Counted from the first letter of the stretch, positions 44,640 to 57,626 are shown. The stretch is 64,000 nucleotides of DNA from Brienomyrus brachyistius (GCF_023856365.1 NW_026043009.1:1-64000), one strand, 5' to 3'. Notes: generated by a model from the sequence alone, not told the origin. A program made the numbers and translations.

Positions 44640-47417
44640 CATATCATGTATTCAACTCTACTGCCTCAGTCCAGTATTATCTCTGACCATCATCTTATTG
44701 CGTTCAATATTTCCCTTGCTCAAAATATTAGCCCCCCGACTCGCCAAACGTACAATCACGTCAAATACAGCAAGTAACTTTATCGATAACCTCCCTGAGC
44801 TATCGTTTTCAACCAAACTAATGTCGAATTCTGCTGAACTTGATAGCATTACGGATTATTTAGCATCTATGCTTAATTCCACTAGAGAAAATTGCTCAGT
44901 TAAAAATAAAAAAGGTTGTACGAGGTTTACTTTGGGCCTCCGCCGATGCCACCCATTGTCTTACCATGTGAGCGTCTCAGGGACTATGCCCGGTGCCTAG
45001 GAACATAGTGTGTACGCCCCTCAGAGGGTAGACCGGTACCTGTCATCAGCGTGTGCGAACTCCAGAGGTGTAGTTTTGGTATCCACCTAACTTAACTTGG
45101 GCAGTCAAGTTTGGGACCCGGATAAATAAATGGGATTTAACCCAGAGGCTGCAAGATAGTATTTACCACCATAGTCCTAATAAGGATAGAAGTCCAATCT
45201 GGAAAGTTTATGAAGAAGTTAGCAAATCAGACAGTCATAAAGTAATCGAAACAACATTTATTAAAAATACTACAATATACAATTATTGACATGTGGACAC
45301 ATACTTGTAAATACATTTGGACAAATACAATATTAAACAATCACATTCCTCAGCTGAGAGTGAACAAAGTTCTGTGGAAAGTATCTGACTACAGATAGAC
45401 TTTCACCCAGTTCTCTGCGGGAGCTCTGATTACAGAGTGACTCCCCGACTACTTCTGAAGCCCTTCCTTAAGTATCCAGACCAGGTGATGGCATGTTTCT
45501 GAAGACTGACTAATTTCGGTCAATGGTTAATTTTAGGGGCATTGCTGACCTTGGTTCTCAAGTCCCCAGCCAATCAGATCACTTTAGGGGGTGGTTGTAA
45601 TTCCCTTGTTCTACCATGAGAGAATCTCTCTCAGTTTGGTGGGTTGAGCCGAAGTTTCTGTATTTCTCTTAGGAAAAGCTATACTGCCTTAAATCTGAGA
45701 GTATAATACTCCTCGTCTCATGCCTATTCAAACGAGACCAAACATGCGTGTATTTGTCCCTAACATCTATGTGTGCTGAGTTATCCTGTTTATAGTGGAA
45801 AAGGTGTCTGTGTCTGGAGGCTGACAGCTGTTGTTGCTGTGGATTGATTGTGGAACTCTGGTCACTCCGGGGGTGAAAGGTCTTGCTTTTTCTGTGCTGC
45901 TCCAGTTATTCCTATCCAGTCTCTCAGGAGCCGGCAGGCATTTGCCTTCCTTAAAAGGGGTGGTTTGACGAGTTGAGTCCAGTCTTGCCTGGGCCAGCGG
46001 AGCTCTGAAATAGACTGATGCAGGCTGATCAGAGTTGGGGCCTGCAGGACCTATAAGTTTTATGTCCTTACAGAATGTAAGTGGCATCATACTAAACTAG
46101 TGGTGTTCGAACTAGCATGGAAAGAGGCTATGGGTAGCTACAAAAAGGCTCTTAGTGCCGCCAAATCATCTAGTATCTATCAGAACTAATTGAAATAAAC
46201 AAAAATAATCCTAGATTCCTATTTACTATGGTGTCCAAGCTGACTAATAACCAGACCACTGGTTATTTTCCAGTGACGACTTTATGAAACTTTTTGACCA
46301 AAAATATGCTCAATTAAACAGAACATTTTGAATATTGAATATTGGTTAACCAGTCAGAACTGATGTACTTAATTTTATCTTCAAATTCATCTACTTGTAT
46401 GCTAGACCCTGTTCCATCAAAATTATTCAGCGATGCTCCCAGCATTGATTGAACCGCTACTAGCAATAGTTAAACTAAAACATATAATCATATTACCCCA
46501 ATTTTATCTTCACTGCACTGGCTGCCAGTTAGATTTCGTGTTGACTACAAAACACTGCTCTTAACCTATAAAGCTGTAAATGGTCTTGCACCGCAGTATG
46601 TGAGTGACCTCATTTGCGTTCCGAATCATACACTTAGATGACGAGATGGAGGTATTCTATCCGTACCCAGAATAAAGAACATTACCTTTGGGGGAAGAGC
46701 ATTTGCTCATAAAGCACCACAGCTATGGAATAAACTTCCTATTAGTGTTCGGAACTCAGACACAATCTCTGCTTTTAAGTCAAGGCTTAAGATGTACCTC
46801 TTTCGCCAGTCTTTTGGATAGTTAAATCTTCTTTTCTAAGGTGAATGGGAAATCTGGAGGTTCATAGTTATTTGAGATTGAAGGGGAAAGGGGGGATTGG
46901 TGCTGTCGTCCTGCCACTCTCGCCGATCACTTAAGCTGTGGATGGGAGGTGGCTTGACGCCAAAACCTCTGTAAACCCTCATGCCTGTGCTTCCTTCCAG
47001 GTCACTCTTTTAGGCAGGCTGTCATAGTTGCTTTAGTCCTGCCGGTTAGGTGTAGGGCAATAACTCTTCTCCATCTTCTCTTTTTCGAGCTGATACCGAG
47101 CCGACTACACCGTGTGAACCCGCACCTGGACTCCTGGATATAACTACATGAAACCAACTGGGACTTTATAACTATATGAACTCTAATGAATGTCAATGTA
47201 AATGCAGTTTCATGCTCCTTGGTCGCCCAGAGGAGGATGGGGTCCCCTTCTGAGTCTAGGTTCCACTCAAGGTTTCTTCCTGCTAGAGGGAGTTTCCTTG
47301 CCACTGTCGCCTCAGGCTTGCTTGGTGGGGTTCTGGCCGGTTAAATGTAAAGTGCTTTGTGACAATGCATGTCGTTAAAAGCGCTATATAAATAAAATTG
47401 AATTGAATTGAAGTGCT
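44640..47417 (+). mobile_element. L2-like LINE remnant, rearranged
   Basis: Plus-strand pieces in order: SSISSDHHLIAFNIS (end of the endonuclease, about 44665); SAELDSITDYLASMLNS (about 44830); a non-homologous 1.1-kb segment (about 44920-46090); VFELAWKEAMGSYKKALSAAKSSS (about 46105); then a jump past the polymerase core to YKTLLLTYKAVNGLAPQY and HKAPQLWNKLPISVRNSDT (46550-46790). The 3' end has AAAGTGCTTTGTGACAATGC and an AAATTGAATTGAATTGAA tail, typical of teleost L2-type LINEs. Stops and the loss of the reverse-transcriptase core show it is dead. Confidence 0.7.
44920..46090. other. Unassigned insertion-like segment inside the L2 remnant
   Basis: It separates two consecutive parts of the L2-like ORF. 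No homology was recognised. An AATAAATG-type signal on the minus strand (near 45255) and absence of long ORFs would fit a solo LTR or other non-coding element, but no clear ends or duplication were found. Confidence 0.4.
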
Positions 47418-47429
47418 TCCTCAGATTCA

Positions 47430-49018
47430 TTTTTAAATGTTCTCCAGCTAATTTCCACTATGGCCACGAGTTCTAGTATTTTAAATTAATATTGAAATGG
47501 TCATTTGGCTGAACAGCATCCCGACCTGTTAGAATCTTATATACCTGGATCATGTCCCCCCATAGTCTCCTTTGCTTGAGGCTAAACAGATTCAGCTCAG
47601 CGAACCTCTCCTCATAAGACATTCCTCTAAGTGCAGGAATCATTCTAGTCATCCTACGTTGCACCTTTTCCAAGGCAGCAATGTCCTTCTGAAGGTATGG
47701 TGACCAAACCTGCACACAGTATTCTAGGTGGGATCTTACCAAGGAATTATATAATCGTAGCATCACTTCTCTTGACTTACATCTCTAGGTGTGTGGAGTT
47801 TAATCCAACATCCTTTTGCCTTTTTTTAATGCTTCCCCACACTGGCAAGAGTGGGACATGGAAGTATCAACATACACACCGAGATCTTTCTCGTAATCAG
47901 CTACCTTTATTTCAGTGGAACCCATAAAATATCTGTACTTTACTATATTTACTATATTTCTGCTCCCTGCATGGATTACCTTATATTTATCTATGTTAAA
48001 TTTCATCTGCCACGTATGAGCCCAGTCGCTAATTAAATCCAGATCCTGTTGTAGCCTCTCTGGACATGAGACATGATCTAACATCAATCAGAAGATACCA
48101 CACCAGCAGATAATGATTTCTGGAATAGTAAAGTTAAAGGTTGGCTAATAATACCCCTCATCTCTTTTAAAACTATAGATAAGATGCCATCAGGGCCTTG
48201 CGATTTATTTATTTTGAGCTTAGCTAGGCTTTGTACCACATCAGCCTCAGTTATACATATATTGGTCATAGACATCGTTGTATTTGTACTAAATGGTGGT
48301 AAGCTATTCTACTGTGAACAGCCATTGTAAAATAATCATTAAACTCATTTATATCAATTTCATTTTCAATTATAAGGCCCTTACTATCCTGCAAATGAGT
48401 GATTTTCAGCTTTTAGAGCTCTTTCGGAGTTAAAATATTGGAAGAAACTTTTAACGTCATCCTTATAACTGTTATTAACTAAACCTGTAGACTTAGATAC
48501 TCCTGCTTTATTTTGAAATCATTAGTTAATTTCCATTTGTGGAAGAAAGCCCTTTTGCTCCTGACTTTATTCTTAATTTTCGTAGTAAACCACCTGTGAC
48601 ATCGCGTGCTGGACGAACAGGCAGGAAGCGAGGAATCAAGGATCCGGGAAACGGAGAGTCGGGAATGAGGGTTTATTGATGAAAACAGGTACCAACAGCG
48701 AGAGATTTCAATGACAGGACTGGGGAAACAGACTTGAATGTGGACTAAATACACAGGACTACTCAAACTGACAGAAAACAGCTGGTTACAATCGGGGCAG
48801 CACACATGGTTAATGAGGGGGCGTGGCACACACGAGGATCGTACAAGCAGGTCATGACACCAGCTTGGTTGCAGTTTCCTAGATTTAGTTTTTCTGGAAA
48901 CGGGTATGAAGTTCTTTTGCACTTGCAACAATGTGCTTTTAAAAAATTCCCATGCCTCTTCCACAGTATTGCTATTTAACTCCATCCGATTTACAGTTTC
49001 TAGTTTCAGTCTCATACC
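47430..49018 (-). mobile_element. LINE (jockey/CR1-Rex-like) remnant
   Basis: Minus-strand words in order: a LNSNTVEEAWEFFKSTLLQV linker (48960 downward); KNKVRSKRAFFHKWKLTNDF (48590 downward); KLKINKSQGPDGILSIVLKEM (fingers of the polymerase, 48230); DLDLISDWAHTWQMKFNIDK (48040); DYEKDLGVYVD; then LYNSLVRSHLEYCVQVWSPY and KVQRRMTRMIPALRGMSYEE (47750-47590). The FADD catalytic box is missing between 48084 and 48070, so the copy is inactive. It is split by a solo LTR at 48595-48859. Confidence 0.8.
48595..48859 (-). repeat. Solo LTR (related to the 36.6-kb LTR family)
   Basis: On the minus strand it starts TGTCATGACC, carries GTGTGTGCCACGCCCCCT, CCTGTGTATTTAGTCC and CAATAAACCC, and ends GATGTCACA. 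The flanks GCTGG and GGTGG match at four of five bases and are probably a decayed target duplication. It splits LINE coding sequence. It is a diverged relative of the LTRs at 36566, 39396 and 57627. Confidence 0.8.
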
Positions 49019-49289
49019 ATTGAATTACCCTTCCTAACATTGTATACTTTTGTTTTGGACTTGGTTGAAGACTCAGGCAGCAGGAGTTGCCCCAACGTTG
49101 GTATGTCCTTATCCATAAGGGGGAGTAAACGTTCTGGTTTCCCGACCTTATAGATGAAGGAGTTGGGGGATGTTGCCAGTGACCTGCCGGATTCCAGGCA
49201 GAACAGGCCTCGCTATGCCACAGCCCTTCAGAGACTGGGCCTTCCGTGCAGAACCTCTGCATCCAAATTAGACCAGTTGTTTAACAAAA

Positions 49290-49660
49290 CCCTAAAATGG
49301 GGTTATTTTTGACATGGAACGGGACTTTGATTCAACAACCCATTACTTAGTTGCGGCAAGTACCCAATATCAAGTATAGCTGCAAAGAATCTGCCAGAGA
49401 TTTTCAGAGAAGTTCCCCAGATGCATGGACTGGACTAAGGTGCGTCAGATTAAACAGGAGCCTGGTAAATTCTGTGAGCCCCACGCCAAGTGACTGATGG
49501 AAACATACTCCAGCTACAGTGAGATGGACCCTCCAGCGGACCGAGAGTGGGATTCCCTCTGGGAGCGACAACTCGTGCAGTTGCTGGTGGATGAGCTGCA
49601 AACAGACATCAAGAAGGACTTCCAACCTCACAATCATTTACCAAACCACTTCAGGTAACT
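49290..49660 (+). pseudogene. Retroelement gag-like (capsid) fragment
   Basis: With one internal stop near 49489, the plus strand reads DWTKVRQIKQEPGKFCEPHA, then LMETYSSYSEMDPPAD, then WERQLVQLLVDELQTDIKKD. The order and spacing resemble the C-terminal half of retroviral or gypsy capsid proteins. No nucleocapsid zinc knuckle follows. The frame is broken and directly joins long-repeat copy C. The family call is an inference from composition and spacing. Confidence 0.4.
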
Positions 49661-49669
49661 TGTAAAGAT

Positions 49670-51960
49670 GTAGGTATTGGAGTATTCACACATTCATTTG
49701 CAGTGTCCACCTCCTGTCCGGTAAATTTGGCAGGACAAAATTTGAATAACCTATAGGCCAGACTCATGAATGCGGCTGAACGAGTAAAGGTAGAACAGGT
49801 GGCCAATCCTGTTATACAGTCCTAGTAGATTGAGAACCACCTGATTGCAACTGTAGTTGGAATCAAGGGCTGAGCAGCATGGTGGCCTGGGGGACAATTA
49901 TGAAAACACAGACCCACTGATATCCTTAAAACCCACAATCAAAAGAGGAGTCAGGATGGCCAGTGACATGTGCTGGCTAAATGGGGACAACAAAGAGAGA
50001 ACAGAACAAGGCAGGGAGGGATTCTGACACAGGTGCCATGCTACTTTGTTTAAATATGCTGTAATGTTTTAGTGCAAGCCTTAGACAATGGAATCTCTGA
50101 ATGACGCCGCAGTCTGGCTCTTTCTGAAGGTCCTATACTGTAACCGTCCTGAGAAGTTGTTTGCATGCACTTGCTGCCTTGACACTTGTTGATGTGCGTG
50201 TGCCCTGCTCGAGCAGTAAAGGGGAGATCACATGCAGAGCTGATTTTCTGTAGTTCCTTAGAATAAAAATAGAATATTCTCTTCAAATAGGAACACATGC
50301 TGCGTTTGATTATTTCACTCCAACTCGGACAAAAACGTCACGAAAAACATCACTTCCCATTAGAAACGCCTCTTTTATGACGTTAATGTCTGACAGAATC
50401 TTCTTGTCCGAGTTGCCCCTGTGACGTAATTTCAACATGGCGGCTTACACACTCAACATTAATTCTATTTTACAAATCCTTAAAAATGTTTATTTTGTTA
50501 AATTTATTATTATCCCATCCATCCATTTTCCAAACTGCTTATCCTACTGGGTCACGGGGGGTCCGGAGCCTATCCCGGAAGCAATGGGCACGAGGCTGGG
50601 AACAACCCAGGATGGGGGGCCAGCCCATCGCAGGGCACACTCACACACACCATGCACTCTCACATGCATTCCTACGGGCAATTTAGCAAGTCCAATTAGC
50701 CTCAGCATGTTTTTGGACTGTGGGGGGGAACCGGAGTACCCGGAGGAAACCCCACGACGACATGGGGAGAACATGCAAACTCCACACACATGTGACCCAG
50801 GCGGAGATTTGAACCTGGGTCCCAGAGGTGTGAGGCAACAGTGCTAACCAGTGCACGACCATACCGCCCATTTATTATTATTATTATTTATAATTATTAG
50901 TAATTATTAATGTAATTGCACGTGTTCGATTTAGAGAATACCATATTGTGACCGTAAACAGTATCCTAACATGCAATATCAGATTTTTACCAGACTTGTT
51001 AGTGTTTTTGGTTTGTTTGTAGTTTGTTTGCCTCTCGAAAAAAGAATATCGCTATGAATGTACTAAAATACTTTATAAAGCTTTTAATGTGGTTTGACTA
51101 GTTCCTGTTTCTTGTTTATTTGTCTGAAATAATAATCTTACTCCATAACTGCTAAAATATAAAGCAACAACACAGCAGCGTATTCATGGAGGCAGCCATG
51201 TTTGTTCCGAGTTGTGCTAGCTTGAACGGGAGATTGTTGGATGTGATGTCACCCAATTTGGAATTTCCAAGTTCCGAGAGAAAAACGAACGCACCACAAG
51301 ACTCTGGCTGGAAATTTCTACAATAGAGCCATTTAGTTATTTCTAGAAAAATATTTAGAGCCAATGACCTGATGTCATTGTAACACAGGTCACTGTCCGT
51401 GGTGCTGAATTCTCTACTTGATGGGCTGGTGCTGAATGAATATGACAGCTGGCCAACATGTCTGTGTGCTTCCACTGACTGGCACCCAGACATATAATGA
51501 CTTTTAACAATGAGGAGGGAAACGTCCAGACAGGAAATTAGTCAACAGTAATTAGTAATCACATATAGTTCGCATTTATCATGATGTAAAATTCAAAAAC
51601 CTTTTTATATTATTAAGGGATAAATGTAATTGAGTTTTAATGTATCCTTTCCGCTCTTAAAATCGCAAATTATTTCTGACTATTAATCTGCACATTTTAA
51701 TAATTTCATTAATATTACCTAATTGGTTTGTCTTTTTTATTAAATTTTAAAACTAGCTGTACAATTGTTGATGTTGTTGCTGTTCTGAATGTCATTGGCC
51801 TGTTGCCTTACGTCTGTCTAAACATGAGTGAGGGGATGGATGCACTATTCTATGGGGGCCTCTGTAGAGAATAAATGATCCTAATTTTATATTGAGAGAG
51901 ATGGTTAATTCCTTTTTAATCCATACTGCGTTCAGAGCCCCTGTTCTGCCGTTGATCACT
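49670..51960 (-). repeat. Long dispersed repeat, copy C (interrupted)
   Basis: 49670-50290 and 51295-51440 together match copy A in reverse complement; 51300-51960 parallels copy B. The two halves are separated by about 1 kb (50295-51295) that includes a SINE. The right end passes into integrase-like coding sequence at about 51945. Confidence 0.8.
50517..50872 (-). repeat. SINE family 1, inverted
   Basis: Reverse complement of the family-1 sequence, from CCATCCATTTTCCAAACTGC to CAGTGCACGACCATACCGCC. It is part of the 1-kb segment that splits long-repeat copy C. Confidence 0.8.
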
Positions 51961-52878
51961 GCTGCATATCATCCCCAAACCAATGGCCTGGATGAGAAAA
52001 CGAATGATGACATAAAATGGTAAGTCTGTTTTTGAGGTTGTTTTAGAACTGTGTGAGACAGGCTCTATTCTTTTAACATTACATCAGGAATTACTGATAT
52101 TATTGACAATCAATCCCTTAATATACAGTATCTCACAAAAGTGAGTACACCCCACACATTTTTGTAAATATTTTATTATATCTTTTCAAGGGACAACGTT
52201 AAAGATATGAAACTCTGATAGAATGTAAAGTAATCAGTGTACAGCTTGTATAATGGTGTAAATTTGATGTCCCCTCAAAATAACTCAACACACAGCCATT
52301 AATGTCTGAACTGCTGGCAACAAAAGTGAGATTAAAAATGATTTGTGGCAAGATCGGATCATGTGTGTTGAAGAGTTTCTTATGACTGACAAGTAGTTAT
52401 TTAAAAACATATCTTGAAACAGCAAATTACATTGTTCTTAATGCTTTTAGAAAATGACTCTTTATAATGATCTGTGAATAATAATAATTTGCTATGAATG
52501 TTTTTCCACTTCAGCTTTCCACAATTATTCTTCCCGATGAGAAAAGCTACGGCACGTTTTTTGATGAAAAAAATAAAGTAGTTGAGACAATAAGCAACAA
52601 CAGCTGAAAACATCTCCTAGTCACAGGAAAAACAGAAGCAGGCATGTGGTAAACGAATACAAAAGAGGTACCAAAACACAGTTTATCATGTTGGAGATGA
52701 GGCGCTTCTGTTCAACATGAGGAAGCGGGGACGGAAAGGAGGAAGAACGGAACCGGATTTTACCGGACCTTATGTCATCCAGGCAATATGTGGCAAGCTG
52801 GTTACACTGTCTAATTCTGAAGGGGCAACTTTAAAGAACAAATACAATGTAAACCACATACAGAAGGAGCCAAACTGA
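51940..52878 (+). pseudogene. Integrase (DDE) and GPY/F-domain fragments
   Basis: At about 51950-52019 the frame reads ITAAYHPQTNGLDEKTNDD, the conserved end of the retroviral-type integrase core (the catalytic Glu is in the DE part), followed by GGTAAG. After unrelated AT-rich DNA the frame resumes at about 52615: a RYQNTVYHVGDEALLFN segment, RKRGRKGGR, then FTGPYVIQAI, a GPY/F module, ending at TGA 52876-52878. This arrangement is found in gypsy/Ginger-type integrases and host genes derived from them (GIN1/KRBA2-like). An internal stop and the missing middle make it a relic. Confidence 0.65.
52126..52335 (+). mobile_element. Tc1/mariner-type end fragment
   Basis: CAGTATCTCACAAAAGTGAG follows a TA. 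It continues with TACACCCCACACATTTTTGT and CTCAACACACAGCCATTAAT, and stops after GCAACAAAAGTGAG. This is a very common teleost Tc1-type end; the other end is missing. It lies between the two integrase fragments. Confidence 0.7.
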
Positions 52879-52965
52879 TGTCCCAAGTCAGGAATCACAC
52901 AAGGTGCCAGAAGAGTATAAGACCAGTAAACCTCCCTCTAGCGCAGAGCTTCTGACAATCGAGAA

Positions 52966-53725
52966 GGATGCTGACAGTTGAAAAAAAACTCATGTCTGTG
53001 TGTTATGAAAGAATATCAATAAATGTTTCCGAAAGGGGATGACTCATTTGGTAATTATTTACGGCTTATGTTATGGCTGCCAATTTACAGTCTTTACTGA
53101 AGTCTGACTTCTTTTGAGTCACCTTTAATATAGATTGGACACTCTCTATGCAATGTGCAATACTTACATAGATGGTAAATGTTTACCTGCTTGCACAGAT
53201 GGATGATTAGGTAATTAGTGTAAGTGTGTGTGTGCGTTCAATCGCATGTATGTCCAAGGTCCATAGTAAATAATATACACTGATCAAGAGATGCCCGAAA
53301 GTGGATAAAAGAGGACATTAGTGGGTGTATCACTTAGTGTAACGCGTGCAGGAAAATGAGCAGGACTGCAAGCCATATAATGACCCTTGTCTAGCTCTTA
53401 ATACAGTATGCATACAGTGATGTATCTACAATGGACAGCTACTATGAGCAGATAGCACAGTACAGGTGCTTATAAGATCTGTATGCTATTTCCATCCATC
53501 CATCCATTGTCCAAACCGCTTATCCTACTGGGTCGTGGGGGGTCTGGAGCCTATCCCGGAAGCAATGGGCACGAGGCAGGGAACAACCCAGGATGGGGAG
53601 CCAGCCCATCACAGGGCACACTCACACACTATTCACTCATACATGCATACCTACGGGCAATTTAGTAACTCCAGTTAGCCTCAGCATATTCTCAGCATAT
53701 TCTTGGACTGCGGGAGGAAACCCCA
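52966..53725 (+). repeat. Arm 1 of a 0.76-kb inverted duplication
   Basis: GGATGCTGACAGTTG at the outer edge through ATGCATACAGTGATGTATCT and into a SINE. The reverse complement is at 54852-55616 with only scattered mismatches and small indels (about 95 percent by eye). Confidence 0.9.
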
Positions 53726-53842
53726 CGACGACATGGGGAGAACATGCAAACTCCACACCCATGTGACCCAGGCAGAGACTCGAACCCGGGTCCCAGAGGT
53801 GTGAGGCAACAGTGCTAACCACTGCACCACCATGCCGCCCCC
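53490..53842 (-). repeat. SINE family 1, inverted
   Basis: CCATCCATCCATTGTCCAAA to ACCACTGCACCACCATGCCG. Part of inverted-duplication arm 1, extending slightly past its inner edge. Confidence 0.8.
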
Positions 53843-54851
53843 TGTATGCTATTTCATTCTATAAAAAGAAACTTACTGTACTGTACAATAAAGTATTTCA
53901 CCACTGCTTCTTCCTCAGCTCCCACTGTTTGCTAGCACATGCATCTTTTGATTTCTTAGTGCAATCTGTGCTTTATTTTTTTTTTGTGAAATGTAAGTGC
54001 AGTATCTGTTTATTAAGTGCTGTGGTTTAATATGTACATTATTATTTCAGTACTGTGTATACTGTCCTTAATGTCTTGCCTCTCTCGTATAACTTGAGAT
54101 ACGCCCAAATTGACTTGCAACAAGTGGTCCTGGTTCCAAATGCGGAAGGCGATGGATACCTGTATTTTATATGCTGTAGTGTGCTGGGTGTCAGACATTG
54201 CAATGCACCTTGCTTTGATCTTGACCTGTTAGATCAGAGGGAGGTAATCTTATCCAGAAAGGGCCACTGTGTATGATGGTTTTCACTGCAACTCTCTTAA
54301 CAGCGAACCTAACAGTTATCCCAATACCTTGATCTTGCTAGCATATTTAAATGTGTACCTATTCAGGAATAGAGTGGTGAAGGCATTCAGAGGAGGACTG
54401 ATGATTATCAGAGGGAACAAAGGGGCTGGGTACTTGTCAGTATCCAGTAGAACCACCAGACTCCTACACTGAATGGTTCTGGATGTGGCACAGACGTTAA
54501 TCCCTCTGTATTAGGGGATCCGTCTCCAGTTTGTACTCTTCTAGTTAATAGGTAGATTATCAGGCAGTTTTTCACCCTAGTCCAGTACTCATTGACAGCC
54601 TAATACACCGTGTTTCAGTTTGTCTTGATAGTCAATACATGTCACAGGATGTACATTACTCTGATGGGCAGGCCCTCTTACATATGATGGAAATTGCAAT
54701 ACCTACTTTTGGCCACGAGATGGCAGCAAGAAAATAGAAAAATTATTTTCCCACGGTCTACTAGCAGCTTTTAGATGTTAATTCTTCATAAAAATAATTT
54801 GACTTGATCCAATGTATTTTTAATACAAACAATTACCACACAAAGCTGCTA
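53843..54851. other. Spacer of the inverted duplication
   Basis: About 1 kb of single-copy-looking DNA. A 73-codon open frame (54055-54276) contains DLQQVVLVPNAEGDGYLYF but matches no family I know and lacks convincing splice signals. Confidence 0.4.
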
Positions 54852-55616
54852 GTTTCCTCCGGTTTCCCCCCACAGTCCAAAAACATGCTGAGGCTAATTG
54901 GAGTAGCTAAATTGCCCGTAGGTGTGCATGTGTGAGTGAATGGTGTGTGAGTGTGAGCTGTGATGGGCTGGCCCCCCATCCTGGGTTCTTCCCTGCCTCG
55001 TGCCCATTGATTCCGGGATAGACTCCGGACCCCCTGTGACCCAGTAGGATAAGCGGTTTGGACAATGGATGGATGGAAATAGCATACAGATTAAGCACCT
55101 GTACTGTGCTATCTGCTTATAGTAGCTGTCCATTGTAGATACATCACTGTATGCATACTGTATTAAGAGCTAGATAAGGACAGTGGGTCATTATATGGCT
55201 TGCAGTCCTGCTCATTTTCCTGCACCCGTTACACTAAGTGATACACCCACTAATGTCCTCTTTCATCCACTTTCAGGCATCTCTTGATCAGTGTATATTA
55301 CTTACTATGGACCTTGGACATACATGCGATTGGACACACACACACACACACACACACTTACACTAATTACCTAATCAACCATCTGTGCAAGCAAGTAAAC
55401 ATGTACCATCTATATAAGTATTGTACATAGCATAGAGAGTGTCCAATCTATATTAAAGGTGACTCGAAAGAAGTCAGACTTTAGTAAAGACTGTAAATTT
55501 CTCAGCCATAACATAAGCCGTAAATAATTACCAAATGAGTCATCCCCTTTCGGAAACATTTATTGATATTCTTTCATAACACACAGACATGAGTTTTTTT
55601 TCAACTGTCAGCATCC
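54852..55616 (-). repeat. Arm 2 of the inverted duplication
   Basis: Mirror of arm 1. It begins inside a SINE (TCCTCCGGTTTCCCCC, 5'-truncated; SINE part 54852-55078) and ends CAACTGTCAGCATCC. The SINE is truncated exactly at the arm boundary, so the duplication was made after the SINE had inserted. Confidence 0.9.
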
Positions 55617-56380
55617 GATCCAAACGGGATTCCCATTTCCTTTCTGTGGGATCCAACAGAACACGGGCTGACCATCAGTCAACATGTCTTCAACCGTGCA
55701 GGACAGGACCCAGTCCAGGCCAAACCTCACGGTGCTGGTGTTAATAAAAAAAATGTAAGGAACATGCAGCTGCAGCTCACACACAAACACAGTCCACAGC
55801 ATCCAGAAAAAGGTCAGGCCTTTTTCTTCTTTAGCTGACTCCGCCCAGACCTCGCCCCCTTTCTGGGCGCCTCGCACTATGCCTTTGAACTGGCCCTGCA
55901 GCTTGGCCCGTTTCCTGTTTCCCAATGCAAGTCATAAGATTCACCCGTAAATGATATTTTGAATCGGAACGATATTTATTACTATTGTTTAGATTAAATA
56001 TATAACGGTTTAATGATTGAATATAACTTGATATTGTTGTTTGTGTTGTTTAGTTTGAGGTTCTAGTTTCTGTCTTTATCCGCTTTCGTTTCAGTAGGCA
56101 GCTGGTTCATCCCAGGCTCAGGGTCTCTCTGCTCTTCATCAAACCCACACCCCCAGTTTGGGAGCACCCTCTCCCTCTCCTCCCCCCACGGCTGTGACTG
56201 TTACTCCTCCTTGAGGAGTAACTGCTCCGCCCCCTATCCCAGCCCCTATACCCACAGGAGTGCATCACCCAGTGAGCCGCCGCCCTGCCTGTCCCCTCAC
56301 ACAAGCACACACTGAAATCATGGTCCTAAGCTCTCTGTGTGGGTCACCACGATAGTACAGCACACCGACGATTACCCTCT

Positions 56381-56450
56381 GACTGAATCAGAATCAGCTT
56401 TATTTGGCCAAGTATGTTCACACATATTGGGAATAGTTAGACATTTAATC
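56381..56450 (+). repeat. Short teleost dispersed repeat in a tbxt intron
   Basis: AATCAGAATCAGCTTTATTT and GGCCAAGTATGTTCACACAT are a widespread fish repeat motif. The remaining intron (56450-57000) shows nothing else recognisable. Confidence 0.5.
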
Positions 56451-57626
56451 AAAATAATTAAGACAAGACATAAACATACAGTTCTGTTGATATGCGACGC
56501 ATATAACCTCTGCATTCACAGCACTGCTTCAGTTATCGAAGAGCAAATTTCCAAAACTCACTCAGTCCGATAACCTAAAGTAATAAGTCATAATCCTCTT
56601 CATACGTTGCAGTAATGGGAATGAAATCTCACTCAGTGTTTATGTAATGGAGCAATGGAATTTCGTGAAATTTCCAAAAGTCCACAGAAATATTTAGAAA
56701 AACATTCCTGCAGACTGAGTTTTTGATATTTGCTTTTCAATTAACACAATTTTCTTCAGTCTGAGGTTTAACAGAATTCAGCCATATGCTGTTCAAAAAA
56801 AACTACACAGAACAAAAACAGAATGGACTTTACATCTGTCTGAAAGGAAAGTTGACACAGGCTGCAGCAGTGAACAAATCAATCAATGTATTAAAGTTAG
56901 GCATTAAGTAACTGGAGGCAGTATATACATAACATGATAACATGCCTTTTCTGTATTGACCATATTAAGGACGCTGTAACACTGCCCACCACATACCTGC
57001 TTCATTTATTGTTTTATACTTGCAGCTGCTTATTCAGACAGCTCGTCTACCTGTCTGTCCATGTTGCCCTCCCATGACAACTGGTCCAGCCTACAGGTGC
57101 CGTCCCATTCCGGCATGTTACCCATGAGTCATAGCGGCACCTCCGGGAGCAGCTCCAGGTGAGCCCGTGCCTCCCCTCCCCCACCTGTCCCCATGCTGAG
57201 TCTCGGGCCCCCGTCTTCCCTCTTGTTCTCGCCTATACCCACATCCTGGCCTGTGTCTGCATCGTCTCACCTCGTTAACAGGACTTTCGCCTTCTTCTGT
57301 CCTGATCCATTCAGGCCCATCATTCTGGGACATGCTTTGATTTATTTCGCCATAGTTACTCTTTGTTTTCCTTTGTACTTTGCACTCTACAAGTAAAATG
57401 AATAAAAAATAGGCATTATTTTGATATTGTTTTAGTACAGTGACACTAGTATATTTGTTGTTGTTTCCAGGCAACACTGCATGCTGATTTAACGTCTTTC
57501 CTTAATCTCCACCCCATTGCTCACACACAGCCAGTATCCCAGTTTGTGGTCAATGAGCTCCTCCTCACTCACCCCAGTCTCCTAGTCCAGTGGAATGTCC
57601 AACAGCTTGGGCTCTCAGTTCCTGCG

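Noticed and set aside
44380..44640. Possible LTR with TATAAAT and pyrimidine-rich blocks
   Set aside because: Composition resembles LTR DNA, but no paired copy, TG...CA ends or target duplication could be found.
55608..55925. 105-codon minus-strand ORF with a hydrophobic segment
   Set aside because: No family recognised, no splice signals, and it starts within the edge of the inverted duplication. Insufficient support to call a gene.
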